Assembly: GCF_000808575.1 (NCBI RefSeq)
Contig: NZ_JWLW01000014.1
Span: forward strand, 93,763-157,762
Reading direction: 5' to 3'
Length of the DNA: 64,000 nucleotides
Source of the DNA: Alteromonas marina
Lineage (GTDB): Bacteria; Pseudomonadota; Gammaproteobacteria; Enterobacterales; Alteromonadaceae
The notes beneath the pieces are model-generated. The model made no database searches and was not told the origin of the DNA. It saw only the letters and a list, made by a program, of their open reading frames with translations. The position numbers and the translations under genes were made by a program. Shown here in pieces: positions 9,753 through 17,318 of this stretch (position 1 is the first letter of the stretch; each line of letters opens with the position of its first letter).

Positions 9753-10598
9753 GTGAAGCTGATCATTATCAGTGGTCGTTCGGGTTCTGGTAAGTCTGTC
9801 GCACTTCGCGCATTGGAAGATTTAGGTTATTACTGTGTTGATAATATCCCGGTAAACTTACTTCCCACCTTAACCCATACAGTTGTTGACGAATACGATC
9901 AGGTAGCGGTAAGTATTGATGTTCGCAATTTGCCTAAGAACCCTGACGACTTGGTCGAAATTCTAGATTACTTACCTTCTTCGTGGTCGATGACTATCGT
10001 TTACATTGACGCGAGCGATGATGTACTGGTTAAGCGTTTTAGCGAAACACGTCGTCTTCACCCTCTCGCCAAGCTTAATAAATCGCTTTCAGAAGCCATC
10101 AAAGCCGAATCAGCTCTACTTGCGCCTATTGCTGAACGCGCAGATTTATATTTAGATACAGATAAGCTTACCATTCACCAACTGGCAGAGTTAATTCGAG
10201 AGCGTATCTTGGGTAAGAAAAGCTCACGCCTTGTGCTTGTTTTTGAGTCGTTTGGCTTTAAGCACGGTATTCCTAAAGATGCGGATTACGTTTTTGATGC
10301 CCGCTTTTTACCTAACCCCCACTGGGAGCCCGATCTTAAACATCTGACCGGTTTAGACGCACCGGTGGAGGTATTTTTGGGCTCGCAACCCGTAGTTACG
10401 AAGTTTATTTGGCAGATTCAAAACTTAATGACCACATGGCTTCCCCATTTAGAGCGCAATAACAGAAGTTACGTAACCGTAGCGATTGGCTGCACTGGCG
10501 GCCAACACCGCTCGGTTTATATCGCACAGACCCTGTCGAAAACCTTCAGTGAAATACACCCTGATGTTCAAATTCGCCATAGAGAGCTGAATCAGTAA
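9753..10598 (+). CDS. rapZ: RNase adapter protein RapZ
   Basis: Nucleotide-binding adaptor that in E. coli targets GlmZ small RNA to RNase E and so controls amino-sugar synthesis. It has a Walker A motif GRSGSGKS (residues 8-15) and the conserved C-terminal segment VAIGCTGGQHRSVYIA. Its 281 residues match E. coli (284). The start is GTG at 9753, preceded by GGGAGAAA. It overlaps ptsO by one base. Confidence 0.94.
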   Translation: MKLIIISGRSGSGKSVALRALEDLGYYCVDNIPVNLLPTLTHTVVDEYDQVAVSIDVRNLPKNPDDLVEILDYLPSSWSMTIVYIDASDDVLVKRFSETRRLHPLAKLNKSLSEAIKAESALLAPIAERADLYLDTDKLTIHQLAELIRERILGKKSSRLVLVFESFGFKHGIPKDADYVFDARFLPNPHWEPDLKHLTGLDAPVEVFLGSQPVVTKFIWQIQNLMTTWLPHLERNNRSYVTVAIGCTGGQHRSVYIAQTLSKTFSEIHPDVQIRHRELNQ

Positions 10599-10870
10599 TG
10601 ACTATTCAAAAAACGCTAACTATCGTCAATAAGTTAGGGTTGCATGCAAGAGCGGCGACCCAACTGGTTAAACTGGCGAATCAATTCGACGCTAAAATCA
10701 TCTTAAAAAAAGGCGATAAGGAAGCAGACGCAAGCAGTGTATTGGGATTAATGATGCTTGAAAGCCATCAAGGTGAACAGGTAGATGTAATTGTGGACGG
10801 CAGTGATGCTGTTGATGCACTTGCAGCTATTGAAGAACTTATTGAGGGAAGATTTAACGAAGACGAATAG
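10598..10870 (+). CDS. ptsO: Nitrogen PTS phosphocarrier NPr
   Basis: HPr-like phosphocarrier between EI-Ntr and PtsN. It has 90 residues, the same as E. coli NPr. The phosphorylated histidine is His16 in NKLGLHARAATQL, and the regulatory-serine region reads DASSVLGLMML. Its ATG shares a base with the rapZ stop, so the two are translationally coupled. Confidence 0.94.
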   Translation: MTIQKTLTIVNKLGLHARAATQLVKLANQFDAKIILKKGDKEADASSVLGLMMLESHQGEQVDVIVDGSDAVDALAAIEELIEGRFNEDE

Positions 10871-10905
10871 TCTTATTTGCCCAATCCATTGACCAATTAA
10901 TCAAC

Positions 10906-10976
10906 ACTTAGCGCAGTTATCTTAAAATCCTGCGCAAAACCTACGCAATTATCATGACAGACTCATCATAATTGCG
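10906..10976 (+). promoter_or_regulatory. Two hairpins in the ptsO-mgtE gap, possible mgtE leader
   Basis: In the 174 bp before mgtE I see two inverted repeats. One is GCGCAG/CTGCGC, at about 10910-10935. The other is CGCAATTAT (10944-10952) paired with ATAATTGCG (10968-10976), extended inward by ATGA/TCAT across one C-C mismatch. They could end the ptsO transcript or form a leader of the magnesium-transporter gene. Neither is followed by a U-run, and neither is large enough to be a known magnesium riboswitch. Confidence 0.3.
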
Positions 10977-11044
10977 ATATTCTACGCCCACTTAGGCTCT
11001 ATGGCCTGCATTGTTCATCTTTTAGCTTGTAGGAATAACGCCTT

Positions 11045-12403
11045 ATGGCAGAAGCGCTTGTTTCTAAATACGTACAAACTCAGTTACGCGCACTCAACGC
11101 TGCGTTGACCAACGGTCAATTCGTATCTGTACGTAAGCTTCTGCTTGAATTACCACCTTCAGACGTCGCCCACATTCTTGAATCTAGCCCTAGCAGAACC
11201 CGTGACGAATTATGGGAGCTCATTGATGGTGACTTTCACGGCGACATTTTAGAAGAACTTTCTGACGATGTTCGAAACGGTATCATTACAAAGATGCTTC
11301 CCGCTAATGTGGTTGACGCACTTGAAGAGATGGATACCGATGACTTAGCAGAGACGCTAAGCAGTCTTCCAGAGCCAGTACTGGCCGATATTCTAGATTC
11401 GATGGATGCACAAGATCGCGTGCGCGCGGAGCAAGCGCTGTCTTACGGTGAAGAAACCGCTGGTTTCATCATGAACACCGACACCATCACATTACGTCCT
11501 GATGTGACCATTGACGTGGTTTTGCGCTATATCCGTTTAAAAGGCGAGCTGCCAGAGAATACGGATACTTTTTACGTAGTAAATCGAACTGACAACCTTG
11601 TTGGTATTGTTCCAGTTACCCGTTTACTCACCGCAGATACCGACGATAGAGTGTCTGACGTTATGGACGAGGAATCTGAAGCGATTCCTGTGAATATGCC
11701 CGACGATGAAGTGGCAAGCCTGTTCGAGCGATACAATTGGCTTTCAGCACCTGTTGTAGATGAAAACCATCGCTTAGTGGGGCGAATTACCATTGACGAC
11801 GTGGTTGACATTATTCGTGAAGACGCCGAGCACTCGATGATGAGTATGGCGGGTCTTGATGACGACGAAGATACCTTTGCTCCGGTTATGCAAAGTACTA
11901 AACGCCGCTCCGTGTGGCTGGCCGTTAACTTGGTCACTGCGCTGATGGCTGCTATGGTGAGTGATTTATTTGAAGCAACGCTCAGCCAACTAGCTGTGTT
12001 AGCTATTTTAAATACCATCGTGCCGAGTATGGGAGGCGTGGCTGGTAACCAAACGCTGACCCTGGTTATTCGCGGTATGGCACTAGGCCATGTAAATGCC
12101 AGTAACTCACGATGGCTTATCAGTAAAGAAATATCCATCGGCTTTTTAAACGGTGCCATTTGGGCGGTGCTTATTGCCTCTGTCATTGCGTTATGGAAAC
12201 AAGATTACATGCTGGGCGTAATTATTGCCTTTGCCATGATGGTAAACATGATTGCGGCTGCTTTAGCGGGTGCAACCTTACCTATGATCATGAAGCGTCT
12301 TAAGATAGACCCTGCGCTAGCTGGCAGTGTTATCTTAACTACGATAACCGATGTAGTGGGTATTTTTGCTTTCTTAGGTACTGCGACGCTGTTTCTAATT
12401 TAA
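11045..12403 (+). CDS. mgtE: Magnesium transporter MgtE
   Basis: Magnesium-gated channel. It has an N-terminal MgtE_N helical domain (about residues 30-130, with LLLELPPSDVAHILE and EMDTDDLAETLSSLP), paired CBS domains (about 135-260) and a C-terminal membrane domain with five hydrophobic segments (about 285-452) that includes PSMGGVAGNQTLTLVIRGMA. The 452 residues are typical. It follows ptsO by 174 bp and probably has its own transcript. Confidence 0.95.
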   Translation: MAEALVSKYVQTQLRALNAALTNGQFVSVRKLLLELPPSDVAHILESSPSRTRDELWELIDGDFHGDILEELSDDVRNGIITKMLPANVVDALEEMDTDDLAETLSSLPEPVLADILDSMDAQDRVRAEQALSYGEETAGFIMNTDTITLRPDVTIDVVLRYIRLKGELPENTDTFYVVNRTDNLVGIVPVTRLLTADTDDRVSDVMDEESEAIPVNMPDDEVASLFERYNWLSAPVVDENHRLVGRITIDDVVDIIREDAEHSMMSMAGLDDDEDTFAPVMQSTKRRSVWLAVNLVTALMAAMVSDLFEATLSQLAVLAILNTIVPSMGGVAGNQTLTLVIRGMALGHVNASNSRWLISKEISIGFLNGAIWAVLIASVIALWKQDYMLGVIIAFAMMVNMIAAALAGATLPMIMKRLKIDPALAGSVILTTITDVVGIFAFLGTATLFLI

Positions 12404-12418
12404 GTTAATTTTGAACTC

Positions 12419-12442
12419 TCATGCCTGATAGGGCATGGGTGA
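12419..12442. terminator. Hairpin between convergent mgtE and the orphan regulator
   Basis: CATGCC (12420-12425) pairs with GGCATG (12432-12437) between the two convergent stop codons. There is no clear U-run on either side, so the terminator role rests on position. Confidence 0.3.
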
Positions 12443-12454
12443 GCTAAACAACAC

Positions 12455-13207
12455 TCATGCAATAAGCGCTTTCGCTATGTATCCATTGACGTTCAGCTTG
12501 TAACCCACACCCCAGACGGTTTCTACTAGCTGTCCACCATTTTCAATACTGTTGATTTTATCAAGCTTAGTGCGTAACCGATTTATATGGGTATTCACCG
12601 TGTGCTCGTAGCCTTCGTGGTTATAGCCCCACACCTCACTGAGCAATTGATTGCGAGAAAAAACTTGGTTTGGATGACGACAAAAATAATCCAGTAGCGC
12701 AAACTCCCTAGCCGTTAGCGTTAGCACTTGGCCATTTAAGGTTACGCTATGAAATCGCTGGTCGACTTTAAGGGGTCCTATTTCGATGCGCTCTTCACTA
12801 CCTTGAGATGGTCTTACATGTTCTTGGCTAGGCATACTCCTACGCATATGGGAGCGAATACGGGCAGTAAACATGCGTGCATCAAATGGCCCTGATAGAT
12901 AATCATCTACGCCTACTTCATAGTAGTTTGCTTCATCTACCTCTTCGTCGGCCACATCGTCTGCCATCGCGTCACTTTCCACCGCCATCACCCAACTTTC
13001 TGGGTTCGTCTCAACAAGGCCTTTTATACGATTAAGGCAGATAATATCTCTATGCGACTCAACAATAATAAGCGAATAATGTTGCGCCTTAAGCAAAGAC
13101 TCTGCGGATTGAAAATTAGAAACTGCGTCGTAAAGAAAGCTATGCTTACTTAAGCATTGCGATATGTTCTGTTGAAACATATTTCCACTGTAGATGATAA
13201 GGATCAT
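12455..13207 (-). CDS. Orphan OmpR/PhoB-type regulator with degenerate receiver domain
   Basis: DNA-binding protein with a receiver-like N-terminus (about residues 1-120) and a canonical OmpR/PhoB winged helix (about 140-240: LTLTAREFALLDYFCRHPNQ, then VNTHINRLRTKLD and VWGVGYKL). The receiver has lost its phosphorylation machinery. The usual acidic pair after strand 1 is replaced (IIYSGN), Glu50 (IIVES) occupies the phospho-Asp position, and Gly106 replaces the conserved Lys (DDYLSGPF). There is an acidic insert at about 83-93. No kinase gene is adjacent. It is divergent from two spondin-domain genes, which it probably controls. I infer phosphorylation-independent activity; no gene name is justified. 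Confidence 0.85.
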   Translation of the reverse strand: MILIIYSGNMFQQNISQCLSKHSFLYDAVSNFQSAESLLKAQHYSLIIVESHRDIICLNRIKGLVETNPESWVMAVESDAMADDVADEEVDEANYYEVGVDDYLSGPFDARMFTARIRSHMRRSMPSQEHVRPSQGSEERIEIGPLKVDQRFHSVTLNGQVLTLTAREFALLDYFCRHPNQVFSRNQLLSEVWGYNHEGYEHTVNTHINRLRTKLDKINSIENGGQLVETVWGVGYKLNVNGYIAKALIA

Positions 13208-13338
13208 ATCTCGCTCCTAATTCGCCAATAAAAAACAAGACCAGTGCGTTCGTGGTTTTCTTTCACAGTGATTACAATTTTTTTATAAAAAATATAAATT
13301 CAGAATTTATAACAGCATTGTTATTTATTGAGACGAAT

Positions 13339-13371
13339 CTGTGTGCGTTTTGTGAAAGTTCTGTGATGAAT
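13339..13371 (+). promoter_or_regulatory. Three 11-bp direct repeats, candidate winged-helix operator
   Basis: CTGTGTGCGTT, TTGTGAAAGTT and CTGTGATGAAT lie head to tail with an 11-bp period, the spacing used by OmpR/PhoB-family dimers. A possible -35 (TTGGAC, 13371-13376) abuts the last repeat, with an AT-rich -10 region near 13395-13401. The site lies 58 bp before the first spondin gene and 131 bp from the divergent orphan regulator gene, the likely binder. Confidence 0.5.
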
Positions 13372-13429
13372 TGGACATTTTACTGCCCTAAATTTTTATA
13401 CGATTTAAGCCATAAATAAGGACAATAAA

Positions 13430-14245
13430 ATGAAATTCACTAAACTTGCTAGCGCAACGCTTTTGTCGCTAGCAGCAGTATCAGTAAGCCAAGCTGTCAC
13501 TTTAGACATTGAAATTACCAACCTGACTCAGGCGCAGAGTTTTACGCCGCGCTTAGTCATAGCTCACGATGACACCGTCGATGCCTTTGAAGTTGGGCAA
13601 CCTGCGTCATCAGCTCTAGCGTGGTTAGCTGAAGCGGGTGTTATTGACGACGAACAAAATGCTGATTCAAGCGGCGCAAACTTTGAAGCGTTACTCGGCC
13701 CTGTTGATACCGACAATGGTTCAAATACGTGGCACCGTTTTGGCGGACTTCTCGCGCCGAAAGCTACGTTAAGCTATCCCTTCGATACTATGGACAAGCC
13801 ATATCTTTCGCTACTTTCCATGCTAATACCTACTAACGACGCTTTTGTTGGTATGGACAGTATTGAAATTCCAACCGAGCCGGGTACCTACACTTATTAC
13901 CTTAATGCATACGATGCCGGTACTGAGCTTAACGATGAACTAAATAGTGCCCGTACAGATGTTGTTGAAGCTGGAACTGGAAATACGCTGGGTGGATATG
14001 GCGTACCGGGTGTTGCCGGTGGCGGCGCTCCAACTCGTATTGTTGATTTGGGTACAGGTGGCACGGGTGTGGGTGCACAAATCGTTAATGGCGAAATTGA
14101 AGATGGTGAAGATGGCCCAGTACACATCCACCGCAATGCGCTTGGTGATACTGATAGCGCCGCTGGTGCAAGTGATCTGGACTCTACCGTACACCGTTGG
14201 TTGAACCCAGTAGCACGTATAGTTATTACTGTTCCTGCATCTTAA
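13430..14245 (+). CDS. Secreted spondin-domain protein
   Basis: Predicted exported protein of 271 residues. The signal peptide is about residues 1-22 (MKFTKLASATLLSLAAVSVS, then QA). The rest resembles bacterial spondin_N domains: an N-terminal ITNLTQAQSFTPRLVIAHDD, then FEVGQPASSALAWLAEAG, then MLIPTNDAFVGMD, and a C-terminal beta strand with RIVITVPAS. A Gly-rich stretch (about 185-215) may be a flexible loop. The function is unknown; animal spondins are extracellular-matrix adhesion proteins, but I infer no adhesion role beyond that. It lies 12 bp before a lipoprotein gene with the same domain, so the two are probably co-expressed. AAGGAC precedes the ATG. Confidence 0.85.
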   Translation: MKFTKLASATLLSLAAVSVSQAVTLDIEITNLTQAQSFTPRLVIAHDDTVDAFEVGQPASSALAWLAEAGVIDDEQNADSSGANFEALLGPVDTDNGSNTWHRFGGLLAPKATLSYPFDTMDKPYLSLLSMLIPTNDAFVGMDSIEIPTEPGTYTYYLNAYDAGTELNDELNSARTDVVEAGTGNTLGGYGVPGVAGGGAPTRIVDLGTGGTGVGAQIVNGEIEDGEDGPVHIHRNALGDTDSAAGASDLDSTVHRWLNPVARIVITVPAS

Positions 14246-14257
14246 GGAGCCAATACG

Positions 14258-15106
14258 ATGAATAATCCAATAATTAAACTCAGTACATTATTGATGCTTT
14301 CAGCGCTTCTTGCTGCCTGCGGCGACGATGGTGATACAGGCCCTCAAGGACCAGCTGGTCCGCAGGGGGAAGCAGGTACTGACGGACAAGATGGTACGGA
14401 TGGTCAAGACGGTTCGGACGGACAAGACGGTATTAACGGTAATTCTGCGGTTTATACCGTACAAATTACCAACTTAACCTACTCTCAACCCTTTTCACCT
14501 GCCGCTGTCATATTGCATGAGTCAGGCTTCCATTCATTTAATGAAGGCGAGCCAGCCAGCATGGGCATTGAAATAATGGCTGAAGGCGGTGACCCGTCTA
14601 TGGTCATTACTGAAGCCATGGACTCCACGGACTTTTTGGATGCGCAAAACTCTGGGGGCATATTGGGTCCTCGCTCAATGGGCGCAGAACTAACTCTTGT
14701 AGTTCCAGAACTCGATTCTGACGACCTTCGCCTTACGGTAACGACCATGCTGGTCAACACCAACGACGCATTCACCGGCTTAAACGCTGCGAATGTAAGC
14801 AACATGGCGGTTGGTGATATAAAAACGTTCATGACAGTGACTTGGGATGCGGGTACAGAAGCAAATACAGAAACAGCTGCTACTATGCCAGGCCCTGCCG
14901 CTAGTGCAGCGGGTGGCGGCGGAGAAGCTGCGGGCTATGATGTGGTAAGGGGTGATCTTGCCGATGCAGTAAGACTTCACCAAGGTGTAGTCACTAGTGC
15001 AAACGCTGACGATCCAAGCCGTGAGGGTCTATCCACATCGGTACTAACCGAGGCCCATCGCTTTGATTTCCCAACGAGCCGCGTGGTGATAACCCGAACC
15101 CGTTAA
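14258..15106 (+). CDS. Lipoprotein with collagen-like repeat and spondin domain
   Basis: 282 residues. A lipoprotein signal with lipobox LLAAC puts lipidated Cys21 at the mature N-terminus. Residues 22-63 are fourteen uninterrupted Gly-X-Y triplets (for example GPQGPAGPQGEAG, then repeated GTDGQD/GSDGQD units), a short collagen-like stalk. A spondin-like domain follows (VQITNLTYSQPFSPAAVILH, FNEGEPASMGIEIMAEGG, MLVNTNDAFTGLN), ending in SRVVITRTR. The layout suggests a surface- or membrane-anchored stalk presenting the domain. It is a paralogue of the preceding gene. Whether the short repeat forms a triple helix cannot be judged; the Asp-rich triplets resemble other bacterial collagen-like proteins. 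Confidence 0.87.
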   Translation: MNNPIIKLSTLLMLSALLAACGDDGDTGPQGPAGPQGEAGTDGQDGTDGQDGSDGQDGINGNSAVYTVQITNLTYSQPFSPAAVILHESGFHSFNEGEPASMGIEIMAEGGDPSMVITEAMDSTDFLDAQNSGGILGPRSMGAELTLVVPELDSDDLRLTVTTMLVNTNDAFTGLNAANVSNMAVGDIKTFMTVTWDAGTEANTETAATMPGPAASAAGGGGEAAGYDVVRGDLADAVRLHQGVVTSANADDPSREGLSTSVLTEAHRFDFPTSRVVITRTR

Positions 15107-15128
15107 ATGGTCGAACGCAGTACACGTG

Positions 15129-15163
15129 AAAGCGCCCTATTACACAGGTAATGGGGTGTTTTT
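15129..15163 (+). terminator. Rho-independent terminator after the spondin pair
   Basis: A long stem (AAAGCGCCCTATTAC at 15129-15143 against 15148 onward, with G-U pairs) closes on a four-base loop and runs into a T-rich tail. Confidence 0.75.
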
Positions 15164-15273
15164 ACTTTTGTGCGAAGGGGAAACGGAGATAAAACTTAAC
15201 GGGAATAAGAAAGATAGGCGCTGGCTTTGCTGAGTAGATAAACTTCACAAAACCAGGCTAATACGTTATTTGA

Positions 15274-15321
15274 TAAGCTATTTAATAAGTTACTTAATAA
15301 GCTAATTAATAAGCTACTTAA
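15274..15321. repeat. 12-bp tandem repeat, four copies, spanning the end of sspB
   Basis: TAAGCTATTTAA, TAAGTTACTTAA, TAAGCTAATTAA and TAAGCTACTTAA lie head to tail with a 12-bp period; a fifth copy decays after 15322. The repeat covers the sspB stop codon at 15314-15316. Because the period is a multiple of three, each further copy repeats the same frame, and most copies supply another in-frame stop on the minus strand. Confidence 0.8.
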
Positions 15322-15787
15322 TAACTTTAAGGGTAGGCTTACCCTTTTTAGGTGGAACAGGTGCGTCTTTCACGTCGCTTGCATCAGCATCTTCCAGCGA
15401 CGTCGGGCCGCTAGGTTGAGAAACATCTTCAGATGTTTCTGGACGCTCTTGCTGCGCACGAGCCACATCTTCTTCAGTGGCGAATACTGTACCTGCACCA
15501 TTTTCTCTTGCGTAAATAGCCATTACCGCTTCACAAGGCATACTTAATCTTCTAGGTTGCCCAGAGAAGCGCGCTTGAAACGATAAGCCATCTAAATCAA
15601 GAGAAAAGTTAACACACGCACTAGGTGATACGTTTAAAACGATCTGGCCGTCTTTAACGAATTCCTGCGGCACTTCAACCAACTCGTTGGTTGCATCTAC
15701 CACAATGTACGGCGTTAAGTCGTTATCAACAATCCACTCATAAAAAGCCCTAAGCAAATAGGGCTGGTTTGACGTCATAGATGTCAT
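15314..15787 (-). CDS. sspB: ClpXP protease specificity-enhancing factor SspB
   Basis: Adaptor that delivers ssrA-tagged and other substrates to ClpXP. The globular domain (about residues 5-110) contains PYLLRAFYEWIVDNDLTPYI and the conserved FSARFSG-like segment LSFQARFSGQPRRLSMP. An acidic linker leads to the C-terminal ClpX-binding tail, here KGKPTLKVIK, like the E. coli tail RGRPALRVVK. It has 157 residues (E. coli 165) and overlaps the sspA stop by 4 bp. Confidence 0.95.
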   Translation of the reverse strand: MTSMTSNQPYLLRAFYEWIVDNDLTPYIVVDATNELVEVPQEFVKDGQIVLNVSPSACVNFSLDLDGLSFQARFSGQPRRLSMPCEAVMAIYARENGAGTVFATEEDVARAQQERPETSEDVSQPSGPTSLEDADASDVKDAPVPPKKGKPTLKVIK

Positions 15788-16416
15788 AGCGGGTTGTGGA
15801 TCTCACGCTCTTGGTCAGTCAAAGACGCTTTAAATGAACTACGAGAGAAAATACGGTTCATGTAAGCGTTAATTTCTTTGCTGCCAGCACCGTTTAGTTC
15901 AATACCTAGTGCAGGTAAACGCCATAATAGCGGAGCAAGGTAGCAATCAACTAAGCTGAACTCTTCGCTCATAAAGTAAGGCATTTCACCAAATACAGGC
16001 GCAAGAGATAGCAAAGCTTCACGCAGCTCATTACGTGCTGCTTCTACATCACCTTCGCCACGGAAAATACGGGCAGCAAGCGAGTACCAGTCTTGCTCGA
16101 TGCGGTGCATCATAAGGCGGCTCTGACCACGTGATACTGGGTAAACCGGCATAAGTGGTGGATGAGGGAAACGCTCATCAAGGTATTCCATGATGATGTG
16201 CGACTTGTAAAGTACAAGCTCGCGATCAACTAGAGTTGGAACAGTACCGTAAGGGTTAAGCTCCAACAGATCTTCAGACAAGTTGCTAGGATCTGTGTAG
16301 CTGATTTCAACACCCACACCTTTTTCTGCCAACACAATACGCACCTGGTGGCTATAAATATCAATTGTGTCAGAGAACAACGTCATAATAGAACGTTTAT
16401 TCGCGGCTACGGCCAT
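15784..16416 (-). CDS. sspA: Stringent starvation protein A
   Basis: RNA-polymerase-associated protein with a GST fold that acts in starvation and acid tolerance. It has a thioredoxin-like N-domain (YSHQVRIVLAEKGVGVEISY, NPYGTVPTLVDRELVLYKSH) and a helical C-domain (FSLVDCYLAPLLWRLPALGI). Its 210 residues match E. coli (212). The ATG at 16416 is preceded by a strong GGAGGA. It forms an operon with sspB. Confidence 0.95.
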   Translation of the reverse strand: MAVAANKRSIMTLFSDTIDIYSHQVRIVLAEKGVGVEISYTDPSNLSEDLLELNPYGTVPTLVDRELVLYKSHIIMEYLDERFPHPPLMPVYPVSRGQSRLMMHRIEQDWYSLAARIFRGEGDVEAARNELREALLSLAPVFGEMPYFMSEEFSLVDCYLAPLLWRLPALGIELNGAGSKEINAYMNRIFSRSSFKASLTDQEREIHNPL

Positions 16417-16474
16417 TCAATTTCCTCCGTCGAGAAACAAGTTTACGCTTACAAACGGTAAGCTTATTACGTTA

Positions 16475-16525
16475 ACTCGTGCTACCTGAAGACCCTATTT
16501 ACTAGGATTTTCAGATAGCACGAGT
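16475..16525. repeat. 16-bp inverted repeat between petC terminator and sspA
   Basis: ACTCGTGCTACCTGAA (16475-16490) pairs with TTCAGATAGCACGAGT (16510-16525) with one mismatch and a 19-base loop. It lies 58 bp upstream of the sspA start, beyond the pet terminator. There is no U-run. It may be a leader structure or an operator. Confidence 0.5.
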
Positions 16526-16534
16526 AAATACCAA

Positions 16535-16559
16535 AAAAGGGGGCGAGAAGCCCCCTTTT
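16535..16559 (-). terminator. Rho-independent terminator of the petABC operon
   Basis: AAAAGGGGGC (16535-16544) pairs perfectly with GCCCCCTTTT (16550-16559) across a five-base loop, and a T-run follows on the minus strand. It lies 24 bp after the petC stop. Confidence 0.88.
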
Positions 16560-16583
16560 CATATTATACATAAATCTGTGCGA

Positions 16584-17318
16584 TTAGTGCACTTCTCGCC
16601 AGTATTCTTTCTTCAGTAAGTAAACAAATACAAACAATACTGCGATAAAGATAAGTACCCACTTACCGATTTTGTGAGATTCAAGTTTAGAAGGCTCACC
16701 TGTGTACTCTAGGAAATTCACGATATCGGCAACAGCTTGGTCGTACTCGTCAGGAGACATTGCGCCAGTACCATCTGACTTAATGCCTACATAACGCTTA
16801 ACCATTTCGCCATCAACCATTTGCTCTTCATAAGTACGTGTTGGCGTACCTTGAAGTGGTTGAAGTACGTGTGGCATACCTACTTCAGGGAATACTGTGT
16901 TGTTCACACCAAATGGGCGGCTTTCGTCAACATAGAAAGAGCGCAGGTAAGTGTAAATCCAGTCTTCGCCACGAACACGAGCCACTAGCGTTAAGTCTGG
17001 TGGAGCAGCACCAAACCAGCCAGCAGCCGCCTCTTCAGGCATTGCACGAGTGATGTAGTCAGACACTTTTTCACCCGTGAACTGCAGGTATTCTTGACCT
17101 AGTTCGTCAGGAATACCCAAGTCTTGGAATGAACGCTGATAGCGCTGATACTTCATTGAGTGACAGCCTAAGCAGTAGTTCATGAACAATTGTGCACCGC
17201 GTTGTAAAGACGCCTTATCGGTTAAATCGATAGGGGCTTTATCTAGGTGTACGTTCCCGCCTGCCGCAAGCGCTACGCCAGGTAGGAAGAAGGCTAAAAA
17301 GCACATCATTTTTTTCAT
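16584..17318 (-). CDS. petC: Cytochrome c1 subunit of the bc1 complex
   Basis: Membrane-anchored c-type cytochrome that passes electrons from the Rieske protein to cytochrome c. The signal peptide is about residues 1-18 (ending VALA). The haem motif is CLGCH (about 49-53), the likely axial Met lies in the segment with FPEVGMPHVLQ, and the C-terminal anchor is about 218-236 (WVLIFIAVLFVFVYLL). At 244 residues it is a normal single-subunit c1. Its ATG overlaps the petB stop (ATGA). Confidence 0.95.
   Translation of the reverse strand: MKKMMCFLAFFLPGVALAAGGNVHLDKAPIDLTDKASLQRGAQLFMNYCLGCHSMKYQRYQRSFQDLGIPDELGQEYLQFTGEKVSDYITRAMPEEAAAGWFGAAPPDLTLVARVRGEDWIYTYLRSFYVDESRPFGVNNTVFPEVGMPHVLQPLQGTPTRTYEEQMVDGEMVKRYVGIKSDGTGAMSPDEYDQAVADIVNFLEYTGEPSKLESHKIGKWVLIFIAVLFVFVYLLKKEYWREVH

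Noticed and set aside
15274..15321. Tandem repeat as a CRISPR fragment
   Set aside because: Units are directly adjacent with no spacers and only 12 bp long.
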